The position numbers were made by a program, and so were the translations under genes. From contig JAFVTI010000035.1 in the NCBI GenBank assembly GCA_017503325.1, forward strand, positions 62,001 to 126,000: a stretch of DNA of 64,000 nucleotides, written 5' to 3'. The DNA is from Clostridia bacterium (GTDB taxonomy: Bacteria > Bacillota > Clostridia > Oscillospirales > CAG-272). The notes below the pieces were generated by a model that did not search any database, was not told the DNA's origin, and saw only the letters and a program-made list of their open reading frames with translations. This document shows positions 43,081 to 51,532 of this stretch, one piece after another (position 1 is the first letter of the stretch; each line of letters starts with the position of its first letter).

Positions 43081-44561
43081 AATTTCACTTTTGCCTTTTT
43101 TCCACCCGCCACCGGTTCGCAGGTGACGTTAATTCCCAATCTCTTGTAGGTGCGCTCGTCCACGGGCGAGAGAATGACCGAGAAATGCGCGTCGCAGCAG
43201 CGCAGCTTGTCCAGCTGTGCCAGCGCGAGTGCCGCATTTTCATGCGTGCCCGAGCTGATGGAAAGCGCAATCAGCACCTCATCCGAATGGAGTCTTGGGT
43301 TACTTTGACGCAAATATTCGGTTTTGAGTCTGCAGATCGGCTCAAGCGCATCCGCGCTGATGATTTCTTCCTCCTTGGAAATGCCCGCCAACCGCTTGAG
43401 TGCGTTAAGCAGAAGCGCTGCGGAGGGGCCAAGCAGCGAGGAGGTCTTACCCGTAACGACAGAACCGTCCGGCAGCACCATTGCGCCCGCGGGATTTGCC
43501 GTTTGCTCGGCACGCGCCAGCGCGGCTGCCACGGCGGGATTATAATCGGTGCTCACGCCCGCCTGCTGCATCAGAATCTTCATCTTGGCCGTCAGCGTGC
43601 CGTCGCTTCCCTTCTGCTTTTCGGAAACCGCGGTCTGATAATATCTGCGCAGCACTTCTTTGCGTGCCGCCTCGCAGACCACTTGGTCATCCTCAATGCA
43701 AAAGCCGACCATATTGACGCCCATATCGGTGGGCGACTGATAAGGAGACGTGCCCTGAATGCCTGTCAGCATGGCGCGCAGCACGGGGAAAATCTCCACG
43801 TCGCGGTTATAATTGACGGTAGTCTGACCGTACGCCTCCAGGTGGAAGGGGTCGATCATATTGACGTCGTCCAGATCCACGGTTGCAGCCTCGTAAGCAA
43901 GGTTGACGGGATGGCGCAAAGGAAGATTCCAGATGGGGAAGGTCTCAAACTTTGCATAACCCGCGCGCACGCCGTTGCGGTGCTCGTGGTACAGCTGGGA
44001 CAGGCAGGTCGCCATCTTGCCGCTGCCCGGACCGGGCGCGGTGACCACCACCAGCGGCTTGGTGGTTTTGACAAACTCGTTTTTGCCAAATCCGGCGGGG
44101 CTGACGATGCGCTCCACGTCCGAGGGATAGCCCTCGATCTTATAATGCAAATAGCTGTTGACACCGCGGTCAGCCAGCTTGCGGCGAAAATCGTCGGCCG
44201 CCTGCTGCCCTGCATAGCAGGTAATGACAACGCTGTCCACGGTAAAGGACAGGTCACGGAAAATATCGATCAGGCGCAGCGCGTCCTGGTCGTAGGTAAT
44301 ACCGAGGTCGGCACGCATCTTGTTTTTGGCAATGTCCTCCGCGTTGACCACCAGAATAATCTCCGCCTGGTCGCGCAGACTCAACAGCATACGCAGCTTG
44401 CTGTCAGGCGCAAATCCGGGAAGCACGCGCGCTGCGTGATAATCGTCGAACAGTTTCCCTCCGAATTCCAGGTAAAGCTTTCCGCCGAATTGGTCAATGC
44501 GCTTTTTGATCTGCTCGGATTGCAATTTCAAGTATTTGTCATTGTCAAAACCGATCTTCAT
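43077..44561 (-). CDS. DUF1846 (UPF0371) family protein
   Basis: 494 aa, full family length. KIGFDNDKYLKLQSEQIKKRI at the start (in parts), FGGKLFDDYHAARVLPGF, VTAPGPGSGKMATCLSQLYHE (P-loop-like glycine-rich stretch), TFPIWNLPLRHPVNLAYEAATVDL and YQSPTDMGVNM are family landmarks. Structures of members show nucleotide-type folds, but the reaction is not established. ATG44561 is used as the upstream ATG at 44585 lies before the GAGGG site. It heads the operon with ansA and the M18 peptidase, which argues for a role in amino-acid or peptide metabolism. Promoter at 44599-44627. Confidence 0.9.
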   Translation of the reverse strand: MKIGFDNDKYLKLQSEQIKKRIDQFGGKLYLEFGGKLFDDYHAARVLPGFAPDSKLRMLLSLRDQAEIILVVNAEDIAKNKMRADLGITYDQDALRLIDIFRDLSFTVDSVVITCYAGQQAADDFRRKLADRGVNSYLHYKIEGYPSDVERIVSPAGFGKNEFVKTTKPLVVVTAPGPGSGKMATCLSQLYHEHRNGVRAGYAKFETFPIWNLPLRHPVNLAYEAATVDLDDVNMIDPFHLEAYGQTTVNYNRDVEIFPVLRAMLTGIQGTSPYQSPTDMGVNMVGFCIEDDQVVCEAARKEVLRRYYQTAVSEKQKGSDGTLTAKMKILMQQAGVSTDYNPAVAAALARAEQTANPAGAMVLPDGSVVTGKTSSLLGPSAALLLNALKRLAGISKEEEIISADALEPICRLKTEYLRQSNPRLHSDEVLIALSISSGTHENAALALAQLDKLRCCDAHFSVILSPVDERTYKRLGINVTCEPVAGGKKAKVKL

Positions 44562-44598
44562 GTCCCCATCCCTCTTTTCTATCACAAGAATACTCTAT

Positions 44599-44627
44599 AT
44601 TGTAACACAATTCTGCGCGAATGTAAA
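44599..44627 (-). promoter_or_regulatory. promoter of the DUF1846-ansA-M18 operon
   Basis: Minus strand TTTACA, 17-nt spacer, TACAAT. Confidence 0.75.
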
Positions 44628-44653
44628 TAGACCGTGAAAAATTTGTCAAAATT

Positions 44654-46096
44654 TTAGCCGATCAGGATGCCTGCCGCAGGGCTCAGGCTTTCATACGCGC
44701 GCGAAAATTCCGCATAGGTGCGCAGCTTTTCACGATTCCATGTATTTTCGGAGAGTGCCGCCATGCGCTCGGCAACCAATCTGCGCTCCTCGGCAATCCC
44801 CTCTGCAACCGTGGGGAAGTTTGTGGGAATGGTGTCGCCCCATGCCAGCAGCTGACCGCCAAGTACGTTGTCGTTGGCGGGAATCTCAATCGTCACGCCG
44901 CGGTAAGGAGAATCGGGATGCACGGGAGTCCAGCGGTAAATGCTCCAGTCATACACCTCTTTTTGAGACCAATATGCTGCGGGAGTGACCACGTACATGG
45001 GTCTCCAGGAGCTGTTGATGATCCGGAATCCGCCCTCGAGCAGTTGCGGGGTGGTCTGGTAGTAGTTTTCCCAGCTGTGCATGATGATATCCTTGGACAC
45101 AAACTCGTTGACCGAGGGAGCAAAGCCCTCCCAGGCCATGACCTTTTTGCCCTTTGCAATCACCGCATCCGCCATTTTCTGCACGAAGTTGGCAAGCATT
45201 CTCTCGGCAAGATATCTCTTGTCCTCGCAGTCAAAATCAATGCCGCACTCGGTTGCATACGCGCGGCAAGCCTCGTTGGTGGTCCACTTGGCAATATCCG
45301 CCTCGTCGCCGCCCACGTGTACGTATTCGGCACTCGGGAACATATCGCAAAGCTCCGAGAACAGCGCCTGCATCGCCTTCATGGCCTCCCCTGTCTGCGG
45401 GATAATGTTATCCGTGCCAAAAATTTCGGGATATGCCAGGCAGAGCTGCGTGCAATGGCCGGGCACGTCGATCTCGGGGATGAGCGAAATACCGCGCTCG
45501 GCAGCGTACTTGTTCAGATACGCAATATCCTCGGGGCTGTACGAGCGTCCCTCGGTGGCCAGATCCGGATAGATGGCGCTGGGCAGCGTATAGCTCTGAT
45601 CGTCGGTAAAGTGCAGGTGCAGTCTGCTGACCTTGTAAAACCAGCACAGATCCACGTAAGAGAGCAGATAATCAAAGGGATGCCAGTTGCGCGCCAGGTC
45701 GATCATGACGCAGCGGTGCTCACAATCGGGCAGATCGCGCACCTCGCAAACAGGCAGGCTGACGCGGCCGTCTGCCACGCGCAAAAGCTGACCCAGAGTC
45801 GCCAGCGCATACTGCATGCCCTGCTCGTCTGCGGCAGAGAGCACCACGCGGGCAGTCTGCACGCGCAGAGAATATTCCCCCTTTTGCATATCGGGATCGG
45901 CGCGCAGTACCACCGACGCACCGCGTCCCTCGGTAAAGCGCACGCCCACAAGTCTCTGCGCATAGCCCGCAAATGCCTTTGCAGGGCGGGCAAATATGGG
46001 GTCACAGATCTCCATAATCGGCATGATGGCAAGGGATTCCTGTCTGCATGTGATATATTTGGGATAAGGAATCAAAGCAAGCGTAGTGTTTTCCAT
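44654..46096 (-). CDS. GH20 beta-N-acetylhexosaminidase
   Basis: 480 aa; releases terminal GlcNAc or GalNAc by substrate-assisted catalysis. N-terminal alpha/beta GH20b domain (~1-125), then the barrel: HRCVMIDLARNWHPFDYLL, LHLHFTDDQSYTLPS, LIPEIDVPGHC, the catalytic Asp-Glu pair in YVHVGGDEADIAKW (~255-268), VMAWEGF and the Trp-lined SWENYYQTTP. There is no signal peptide, so it acts in the cytoplasm on imported amino-sugar oligosaccharides, or export is by another route. Monocistronic with promoter at 46139-46167. Host mucin or chitin fragments are likely sources (inference from family). Confidence 0.92.
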   Translation of the reverse strand: MENTTLALIPYPKYITCRQESLAIMPIMEICDPIFARPAKAFAGYAQRLVGVRFTEGRGASVVLRADPDMQKGEYSLRVQTARVVLSAADEQGMQYALATLGQLLRVADGRVSLPVCEVRDLPDCEHRCVMIDLARNWHPFDYLLSYVDLCWFYKVSRLHLHFTDDQSYTLPSAIYPDLATEGRSYSPEDIAYLNKYAAERGISLIPEIDVPGHCTQLCLAYPEIFGTDNIIPQTGEAMKAMQALFSELCDMFPSAEYVHVGGDEADIAKWTTNEACRAYATECGIDFDCEDKRYLAERMLANFVQKMADAVIAKGKKVMAWEGFAPSVNEFVSKDIIMHSWENYYQTTPQLLEGGFRIINSSWRPMYVVTPAAYWSQKEVYDWSIYRWTPVHPDSPYRGVTIEIPANDNVLGGQLLAWGDTIPTNFPTVAEGIAEERRLVAERMAALSENTWNREKLRTYAEFSRAYESLSPAAGILIG

Positions 46097-46138
46097 GATG
46101 TATCCTTTCTCTCCGCGCGGGAGTGCTCATATATATCC

Positions 46139-46167
46139 ATTGTAGCATAGTTCGTAGTATTTTGCAA
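46139..46167 (-). promoter_or_regulatory. GH20 gene promoter
   Basis: Minus strand TTGCAA, 17-nt spacer with TGC, TACAAT, about 40 nt before the ATG. Confidence 0.75.
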
Positions 46168-46195
46168 TAAAATCGCGAAATTTTTGCGCAAAAAA

Positions 46196-46225
46196 CGTAG
46201 GGGCGATCAGTGATCGCCCGCTACA
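46196..46225. repeat. short GTAGGGGCGATC-type hairpin repeat
   Basis: GTAGGGGCGATCA and TGATCGCCCGCTAC form a stem of about 13 bp with few mismatches. It is a single-hairpin intergenic repeat, similar in sequence style to the 34843-34945 arms. Confidence 0.55.
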
Positions 46226-46251
46226 AATTATGATAGGTTTCATATACGCTT

Positions 46252-46530
46252 AGCCGAACGGGAGTCGAACCAAATTGGTTTTGACGGGCAGATTTGTCCG
46301 ATCCCTTCATCTTTCCCCTTGGACATATTGCCTATATGCCCTGCGGGAAAAGCTTTTGGGCTCGAAAAAATCTGCTATGTCAAAACTGCATAGCACCCGC
46401 CGGCGAATGCATTTTTGATAGATTTTGGTGTGATTTTGCGCAGCAAGATACAAATCTTGCAAGCGAAAGCACGCCTAAAGATGCGAAAATGCATCGTCGT
46501 CGGGCAATTCGGTTCGACTCCCGTTCGGCT
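46252..46530. repeat. tRNA-arm-ended palindromic element, intact copy B
   Basis: 279 bp. The ends AGCCGAACGGGAGTCGAACC (46252-46271) and 46511-46530 are perfect 20-bp complements. Internal stems: GTTTTGAC with GTCAAAAC (46278-46285/46379-46386), GCAGATTT with AAATCTGC, CTTTCCCC-like with GGGAAAAG, GCAAGAT-acaa-ATCTTGC and ATGCGAAAATGCAT. It ends 8 nt past the pepF stop. About 85 percent or more of it matches the outer copy at 2047 by eye. Confidence 0.85.
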
Positions 46531-46538
46531 ATACAAGA

Positions 46539-48218
46539 TCACAGCGCCTTCGCAATCTCTGCAGCCTTATCGGCAAGGATCTCAAGAGCGCCGTCCTTGA
46601 AGGGAGACGCAAGGCCTGCATCCTCGATCAGCTGCTCAAAGGCCTTGGTTCCGCCACACTTGGCAAAGCCGATGTAACGCTCAAGTGCTGCGTCGTAATC
46701 CTCGCAGGAAGCAACCAGGAAACCGATCGCAACCGTCTGTGCCAGGCAATAGTCGATATAATAGAAGGGGCTTTCGTAGATGTGCATCTGATACTGCCAT
46801 CTGGTTCCCTCTTCAATGTAAGGAATGCCCGCAAGATTCATGTAAGGACGGTACTTTGCTTCAAGTGTCAGATACGTCTGCTTACGCTGCTCGGGGGTCA
46901 TGTCGGGGTTTTCGTACATCAGGTGCTGGAATTCGTCCACGATCACGCCGTAAGGAATAAAGCTCAGAGCCTCGAGAAGGTGACGCTTCTTGTAGCGCGG
47001 TGCCATATCGCCAAAGAATTTGTCCATATACTTCCAGCAAAGGAATTCCATGCTCATGGAGTGGCACTCTGCGGTCTCCATACCGCCCACGTCCAGCTCG
47101 AAGTTGTTCTGATCGCAAGCAAATTTTGCAGCCAGCGCGTGACCGAATTCGTGCGTCATGACGTCCACGTCGCCGCAGGAACCGTTGAAGTTAGCCAGAA
47201 TGAAGGGCTGCTTGTATCTGGGGAAGCAGGTGCAGTAGCCACCGCCGAACTTGCCGTCGCGCGCCTCTACATCAAACGCCTCAGCCTCTTGCATGGTGCG
47301 CATAAAGTCACCGATCACGGGATTCATCGCGTCATACATTTCCTGCGCTGCGGCAAAAATGCCGTCCTTGTCCATCATGGGCTTGGGCTGCTCGCCTGCC
47401 ATGTAGATCGCGTCGTCGTAGAACATGATCTGATCAAGTCCCAGCTCCTCTGCCAGCCCCGCCTTGATGGCAGCAACGCGAGGCACCAGGGATTCCTTGA
47501 CGTTGTCGCGGAATTTGCGCACCATTTCTGCGTCGTAATCCAGTCTGCCCATGCGGTAGTAGCCAAGCTCAACAAAGTTTGCATAGCCCAGCTTGGTGGC
47601 AATGGTGTGGCGCACCTTGACCAGTCTGTCATAAATATCATCCAGCTGTGCAGCGTTTGCCTGCAGGCCGCGACCGATCGCCTCGGCGCACTCGCGTCTT
47701 GTTTCGCGGTCACCGTCCTCCAGATTGCCGCGCAAAGCCGAGAGAGGCATGGTCTTGCCGCGGAATTCAAACTGCATCTTGGACATGAACTTGGAATACT
47801 CGGTCACGATGCTGTTTTCCAGCTGCATATCCTCAACGATGCAGGGATCAAAGCACTTCATACCGATCTCCAGCTGCTTGAAAATACGGGGATTGAGCTG
47901 CTTTTCCAGATCTGCGCGGTAAGGAGAGGTCAGAAGCAGCTTGCCGTATTCTGCCTGCATGCCCGAGATGTGCGGGCCGATCTCGTCGTAATACTCCACC
48001 TCAGCACCATAGAACTCGTCGGTGGTGTTAAGCGTAAAGCGGCAGTTTGCCAAGGAAGCCTGGGTCGCATAATCGATCATGCTCTCCATGAGCACGTCCT
48101 TTGCAGCGATCACGTCTGCTGCGCACGTAGCGGCAGCGTTGGCCTTGCAGAACGCCTCAAAGGCGGCCTGCGCCTCTTCCAGCGTATATCTCTTGTAAGG
48201 AATTTGTGAAACCTTCAT
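46539..48218 (-). CDS. pepF: M3-family oligoendopeptidase (PepF-like)
   Basis: A 559-aa cytoplasmic zinc metallopeptidase degrading oligopeptides of roughly 6-20 residues. The active site is DVMTHEFGHALAAKF (HExxH with Glu), and the third ligand Glu is in GGMETAECHSMSMEFL. Upstream FCTCFPRY-type and the helical channel domains (~1-330) match the family. The length is slightly below classical PepF (about 600), as in the M3 oligoendopeptidase subgroup of Clostridia. The ATG has GGGGGA upstream; promoter at 48250-48278. The palindromic element B lies 8 nt past its stop. It works with the M18 and PepD peptidases of this window in peptide use. Confidence 0.9.
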   Translation of the reverse strand: MKVSQIPYKRYTLEEAQAAFEAFCKANAAATCAADVIAAKDVLMESMIDYATQASLANCRFTLNTTDEFYGAEVEYYDEIGPHISGMQAEYGKLLLTSPYRADLEKQLNPRIFKQLEIGMKCFDPCIVEDMQLENSIVTEYSKFMSKMQFEFRGKTMPLSALRGNLEDGDRETRRECAEAIGRGLQANAAQLDDIYDRLVKVRHTIATKLGYANFVELGYYRMGRLDYDAEMVRKFRDNVKESLVPRVAAIKAGLAEELGLDQIMFYDDAIYMAGEQPKPMMDKDGIFAAAQEMYDAMNPVIGDFMRTMQEAEAFDVEARDGKFGGGYCTCFPRYKQPFILANFNGSCGDVDVMTHEFGHALAAKFACDQNNFELDVGGMETAECHSMSMEFLCWKYMDKFFGDMAPRYKKRHLLEALSFIPYGVIVDEFQHLMYENPDMTPEQRKQTYLTLEAKYRPYMNLAGIPYIEEGTRWQYQMHIYESPFYYIDYCLAQTVAIGFLVASCEDYDAALERYIGFAKCGGTKAFEQLIEDAGLASPFKDGALEILADKAAEIAKAL

Positions 48219-48249
48219 ATCAGTTCCCCCTTTTGTAAGTATTACGCTT

Positions 48250-48278
48250 ATTATATCACACGGATTTGATTTTGTCTA
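48250..48278 (-). promoter_or_regulatory. pepF promoter
   Basis: Minus strand TAGACA, 17-nt spacer, TATAAT. Confidence 0.72.
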
Positions 48279-48290
48279 CCGCTATGCACA

Positions 48291-48319
48291 AAAAAGGGGC
48301 GTTGCGAATGCAACGCCCC
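48291..48319 (-). terminator. terminator of the surface-protein gene
   Basis: GGGGCGTTGC/GCAACGCCCC with a GAAT-type loop, then TTTTTTGTG on the minus strand. Confidence 0.82.
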
Positions 48320-48334
48320 ATAAAGGCTATTTGA

Positions 48335-49921
48335 TTAGTCCTTCTTCTTGAGCACGATTGCGGTGCCGAGTACTGCAACGAGAGCAAGTACGCCTGCGCC
48401 AACAACGCCGCCGCAGCCGCCCTTTTCAGCCTCTGGCTCGGTGGTTACTTCAGCCTCGGGAGCCTGGGTTGCAGCCTCAGAGCCTGCAGGAGCATCGGTG
48501 GTCTCCTCGGGAGCCTTGGTGGTCTCGGGCTCGGTGGGCAGATACTGCTCGAACAGATCGTAAGGATCGTAGTTGTAGCACTTGACCCAAGCGATGTCCA
48601 GAGTGGAGCCTGCAACGCCCTCTTCATCATAGAAGGGAGCAAAGCCCATGGTCTGGATGTAGTCCATCCATCTTGCTTCACCGTTCAGGTCAAGCAGCAG
48701 ATAGTTCCAGTTGCCATCGGTTACCATGTAATCATAGTAGCACTCGTCGATGTGGAAATCGGGATCCTGTCTGGTCTTCCAGAGCAGACCGCACTCTTCT
48801 GCCTTTTCGGAAGCGGTACGGTACTTGATAACCAGGTATCTGACGTCGGAGAGCAGGTTTCTGGGGTATGCGGTGCTGTAAACGTAGCAGCCGTCAGCCT
48901 CAGCGGTGATACGCATGAAGGTGTCCGCACCCTCGGTGATCTGCTCAACCTTAGCGCCTTCGCCAACCATGGTGTTCATCACGTTTGCCTCGGAGAAGTC
49001 GATTGCCTCGCGCAGCTCGTATTCCATATCTTCCTCAGAAATGGAGGGCAGCGCGCCTGCTTCGATCTGAACGTCATCGGGCTTGCCTTCAAAGGTGATG
49101 CGAGCAAAGTAATCGTTGACCTTCATGGAGTACTGACCGCCGATACCCTGGCAGAACAGAACCTGTGCGTTGGTGGTGGAATCGTTTGCACCTGCAATTT
49201 CAAGAACGAACGCGAAGTTGATCTGGTCGCCGTTCTCGGGGTACTTTTCCCAACCGAACGCCTGCTGCAGGTCAATTCTCAGCTCGTAGGTAACTCTCTT
49301 GGTAGCCTCGTCGTATGCACCGACGAAATCGTCCTCGCCGGACTGGTACTGGCCGGGGCCGGGAGTCCAGGAGAAGGTGATGTCTCTTTGATTGATGTTG
49401 TCATAGCCAAAGCCCAGCTCGGTATAGGAGGGGTCCTTGCCTACTGCGTCTACGTCAGCAAAGCCGATCTGCAGGCAGTTGTAAGCAAACAGCATAACGT
49501 CCTGGTCGGGAGTGCAGTAGTAGTCGTCAATGCAGTCGATGTTGAACGCCATGTACATGTACTTGCCGTCCCAGCACCAGTATGCATCAAAGAAGCCGCC
49601 TGCAACCTTTTCGTACAGAGCGTCAGCAGCATCTGCACCGTAGCTGGTGGTGGTTGCGAGGGTGATGTAGTCCTCAAAGTTTTCAAAGCGAGCGTACTCG
49701 TCCTTGTTGATCACACCGTCAAGCACGGGAGTGATTGCCTGGTAAGGCACGTTCCACTTCATGGAAGCCTCACCTGCTTCGCCTGCAAGAATTTCATCAT
49801 TCTTTTCAGCGGAGTACTCGTAGTAGCCTGCAACCTCAGTGCGATCTGCAGCAGCTGCGGGCATGACGCAGATAGCGGCGATCATGAGAGCGGCTACGAT
49901 CAAAGCCAGTGTTCTTTTCAT
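48335..49921 (-). CDS. exported, C-terminally membrane-anchored surface protein with glycan-binding-like domains
   Basis: 528 aa. Signal peptide MKRTLALIVAALMIAAICVM then PAAAA-D cleavage (~25). Domain 1 (~50-280) resembles CBM9/DOMON sandwiches (ITPVLDGVINKDEY, WDGKYMYMAFNI, TYELRIDLQQAFGW). Domain 2 (~315-460) carries YLVIKYRT, TDGNWNYLLLDL and LDIAWVKCY, like the C-terminal module of the lipoprotein at 8443. A Thr/Glu/Pro/Ala linker (~465-500) leads to KGGCGG, a hydrophobic helix (VVGAGVLALVAVLGTAIVL) and KKKD, so it is tethered with a Cys motif at the membrane face. Probable glycan display or capture role; not matched to a named family. It has a consensus promoter and its own terminator. 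Confidence 0.7.
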   Translation of the reverse strand: MKRTLALIVAALMIAAICVMPAAAADRTEVAGYYEYSAEKNDEILAGEAGEASMKWNVPYQAITPVLDGVINKDEYARFENFEDYITLATTTSYGADAADALYEKVAGGFFDAYWCWDGKYMYMAFNIDCIDDYYCTPDQDVMLFAYNCLQIGFADVDAVGKDPSYTELGFGYDNINQRDITFSWTPGPGQYQSGEDDFVGAYDEATKRVTYELRIDLQQAFGWEKYPENGDQINFAFVLEIAGANDSTTNAQVLFCQGIGGQYSMKVNDYFARITFEGKPDDVQIEAGALPSISEEDMEYELREAIDFSEANVMNTMVGEGAKVEQITEGADTFMRITAEADGCYVYSTAYPRNLLSDVRYLVIKYRTASEKAEECGLLWKTRQDPDFHIDECYYDYMVTDGNWNYLLLDLNGEARWMDYIQTMGFAPFYDEEGVAGSTLDIAWVKCYNYDPYDLFEQYLPTEPETTKAPEETTDAPAGSEAATQAPEAEVTTEPEAEKGGCGGVVGAGVLALVAVLGTAIVLKKKD

Positions 49922-49982
49922 GTTACACCTCTTATAAAAAAGTATTCATAAGTGACGACACACTCGCCATCTTACTAACCAT

Positions 49983-50011
49983 ATTATAGCGAGAAATCCA
50001 CCTCGTGTCAA
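49983..50011 (-). promoter_or_regulatory. surface-protein gene promoter (full consensus)
   Basis: Minus strand TTGACA, 17-nt spacer, TATAAT, giving a leader of about 55 nt. Confidence 0.82.
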
Positions 50012-50050
50012 GAGTCTTTGGAATTTTTTCACACAACAGCCAAAATCCGA

Positions 50051-50079
50051 TTGCATATTTTGTCCACTTGTGCTATAAT
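50051..50079 (+). promoter_or_regulatory. esterase gene promoter
   Basis: TTGCAT, 17-nt spacer with TGC, TATAAT. ATG50111 follows 31 nt later, which excludes the earlier in-frame ATG at 50018. Confidence 0.78.
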
Positions 50080-50110
50080 AAAGTCAAATCATGGAAAGGA
50101 CTTATCCGTT

Positions 50111-50929
50111 ATGAAGCACTTTACTCTTTGCCCCTTCCCCGAATATCCCGATTGCACGCTGATCGCTTATCTGCACGACAAGAGCCCCGAGCTCAACATC
50201 GGCGCGCGCCGCACGGTCATCGTTTGTCCCGGCGGCGGCTATGCCTTCCTTTCTGACCGCGAGGCAGAACCCATTGCGCTGCAGTTTTTGGCGCAGGGCT
50301 TCAACGTATTCATTCTGCGTTATTCGATCTGCGAAAACGCCGCAAACCGCCGTCCCCTGCTTCAGGCATGCAAGACGGTCAAGCTTTTGCGCGAGCACGC
50401 CGAGGAATACGACGTTGACCCCAATTACATTTTTATCAACGGCTACAGCGCGGGTGGCCATCTTTCGGCTTCTTGCGGCACCATGTTTGATCTGCCCGAG
50501 ATCCGTGAAGCGGTGGGATGCACGGATAACGACCTGCACCGCCCCACGGGCACGGTGCTTGGTTACCCTGTGATTGCAAGCAACCACTACGGTCACGCAG
50601 GCTCGTTCAATATGCTGTGCGGCTCTGCAGAGGCGACCGCCGAGGAGCGCGCTTACTATTCGGTAGAGAAGCACGTAAACGCCAAGACCGCCCCTGCCTT
50701 TATCTGGCACACGGCCGAGGATCAAGGCGTTCCCGTTCAGAATTCGCTGCTCTACGCACACGCATTGGCCGATCACGGCATCTCGTTTGAGCTGCACGTT
50801 TACCCCCACGGTCCTCACGGCTTAGCACTTTGCAACAGAGAGACCTCGTACGGACAGCCCCTTCTCGAGCGCCCCGAATGCGAGAGATGGATTCTGGACG
50901 CCGGTAGATGGATGATGAATTTCCAATAA
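50111..50929 (+). CDS. alpha/beta-hydrolase esterase (Aes/acetyl-esterase-like)
   Basis: A 272-aa cytoplasmic esterase. VIVCPGGGYAFLSDREAEPIA (oxyanion glycines, ~38-46), INGYSAGGHLSAS (nucleophile Ser in GYSAGG, ~117-122), WHTAEDQGVPVQNS (Asp) and VYPHGPHGLAL (His) form the triad. The pattern matches COG0657/BD-FAE-type acetyl- and feruloyl-esterases that trim acylated sugars. The start follows from the promoter position and a GGAAAGGA site. Its neighbours are the surface protein (divergent) and a GNAT gene (convergent, shared terminator). The sugar-ester substrate is an inference. Confidence 0.85.
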   Translation: MKHFTLCPFPEYPDCTLIAYLHDKSPELNIGARRTVIVCPGGGYAFLSDREAEPIALQFLAQGFNVFILRYSICENAANRRPLLQACKTVKLLREHAEEYDVDPNYIFINGYSAGGHLSASCGTMFDLPEIREAVGCTDNDLHRPTGTVLGYPVIASNHYGHAGSFNMLCGSAEATAEERAYYSVEKHVNAKTAPAFIWHTAEDQGVPVQNSLLYAHALADHGISFELHVYPHGPHGLALCNRETSYGQPLLERPECERWILDAGRWMMNFQ

Positions 50930-50944
50930 GATCTGCGCAACAGA

Positions 50945-50988
50945 AAAGCCGATACGGATTTCGTTCCGTATCGGCTCTTTTTATTTTG
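50945..50988 (+). terminator. bidirectional terminator, esterase / GNAT genes
   Basis: AGCCGATACGGA with TCCGTATCGGCT around 6 nt, then CTTTTTATTTT on +. It overlaps the end of the convergent GNAT gene. Confidence 0.82.
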
Positions 50989-51508
50989 CTTGGATTTTTT
51001 CAAATATCCGCGTCCATCTCTCCCGAAAATCCTCGGTAGAGAGATCCGGCTCAAACCCGATGCGCAGGTAACTTTTGATGGCGGGAATGCGCCAATCATC
51101 GGTGGTGAGATAGGCGGTCTCCATCCCCTCTTGCCTGAGCGTGGCGTTGACGATGCGATTGAGCAGCGTGCCGTATCCCTTTCCGCGCGCAGACTCACGA
51201 CAGGCGACCATATGAACGTAGCCCTCCCGCTTGTGATAATCGCAGATCACGGTCGCGGTGGCAACTGCTCTCCTGTCCTCCAGGACAAAAAAGCACTTGT
51301 CCTCCCGATACATGGGGAGCGCAGTCATGGTGCCATGATAAAAGGCCGCGTCCTGCTTGCCCTCTGACAATCCGTACTGCACGATATCCAGCCATTGTTC
51401 TATGGCCTGCTCAAGCTGCAAAAAATTGACGATCTGACAGCCCTTTGGCACCTGTATGGCTTCGGCCTCCCTGCCGTCATTTTTCCAACGCATGATTAAC
51501 TGTTCCAT
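50981..51508 (-). CDS. GNAT-family N-acetyltransferase
   Basis: 175 aa. The acetyl-CoA-binding loop is VACRESARGKGYGTLL (motif A, R-x2-x-G-x-G, ~103-118), preceded by strand FFVLEDRRAVATATVICD and followed by TTDDWRIPAIKSYLRIGFEPD (motif B, cut here in reading). Acceptor unknown. It starts 24 nt past the comF stop and is the last gene of the long minus-strand run beginning at the FMN riboswitch, though it could be a separate unit. RBS GGAG precedes the ATG. Confidence 0.85.
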   Translation of the reverse strand: MEQLIMRWKNDGREAEAIQVPKGCQIVNFLQLEQAIEQWLDIVQYGLSEGKQDAAFYHGTMTALPMYREDKCFFVLEDRRAVATATVICDYHKREGYVHMVACRESARGKGYGTLLNRIVNATLRQEGMETAYLTTDDWRIPAIKSYLRIGFEPDLSTEDFRERWTRIFEKIQAK

Positions 51509-51532
51509 ATTCGTATTCTCCGCACGTATTTT

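Noticed and set aside
50018-50110. Longer N-terminus for the esterase
   Set aside because: The segment contains the -35 and -10 boxes; translation can only begin downstream.
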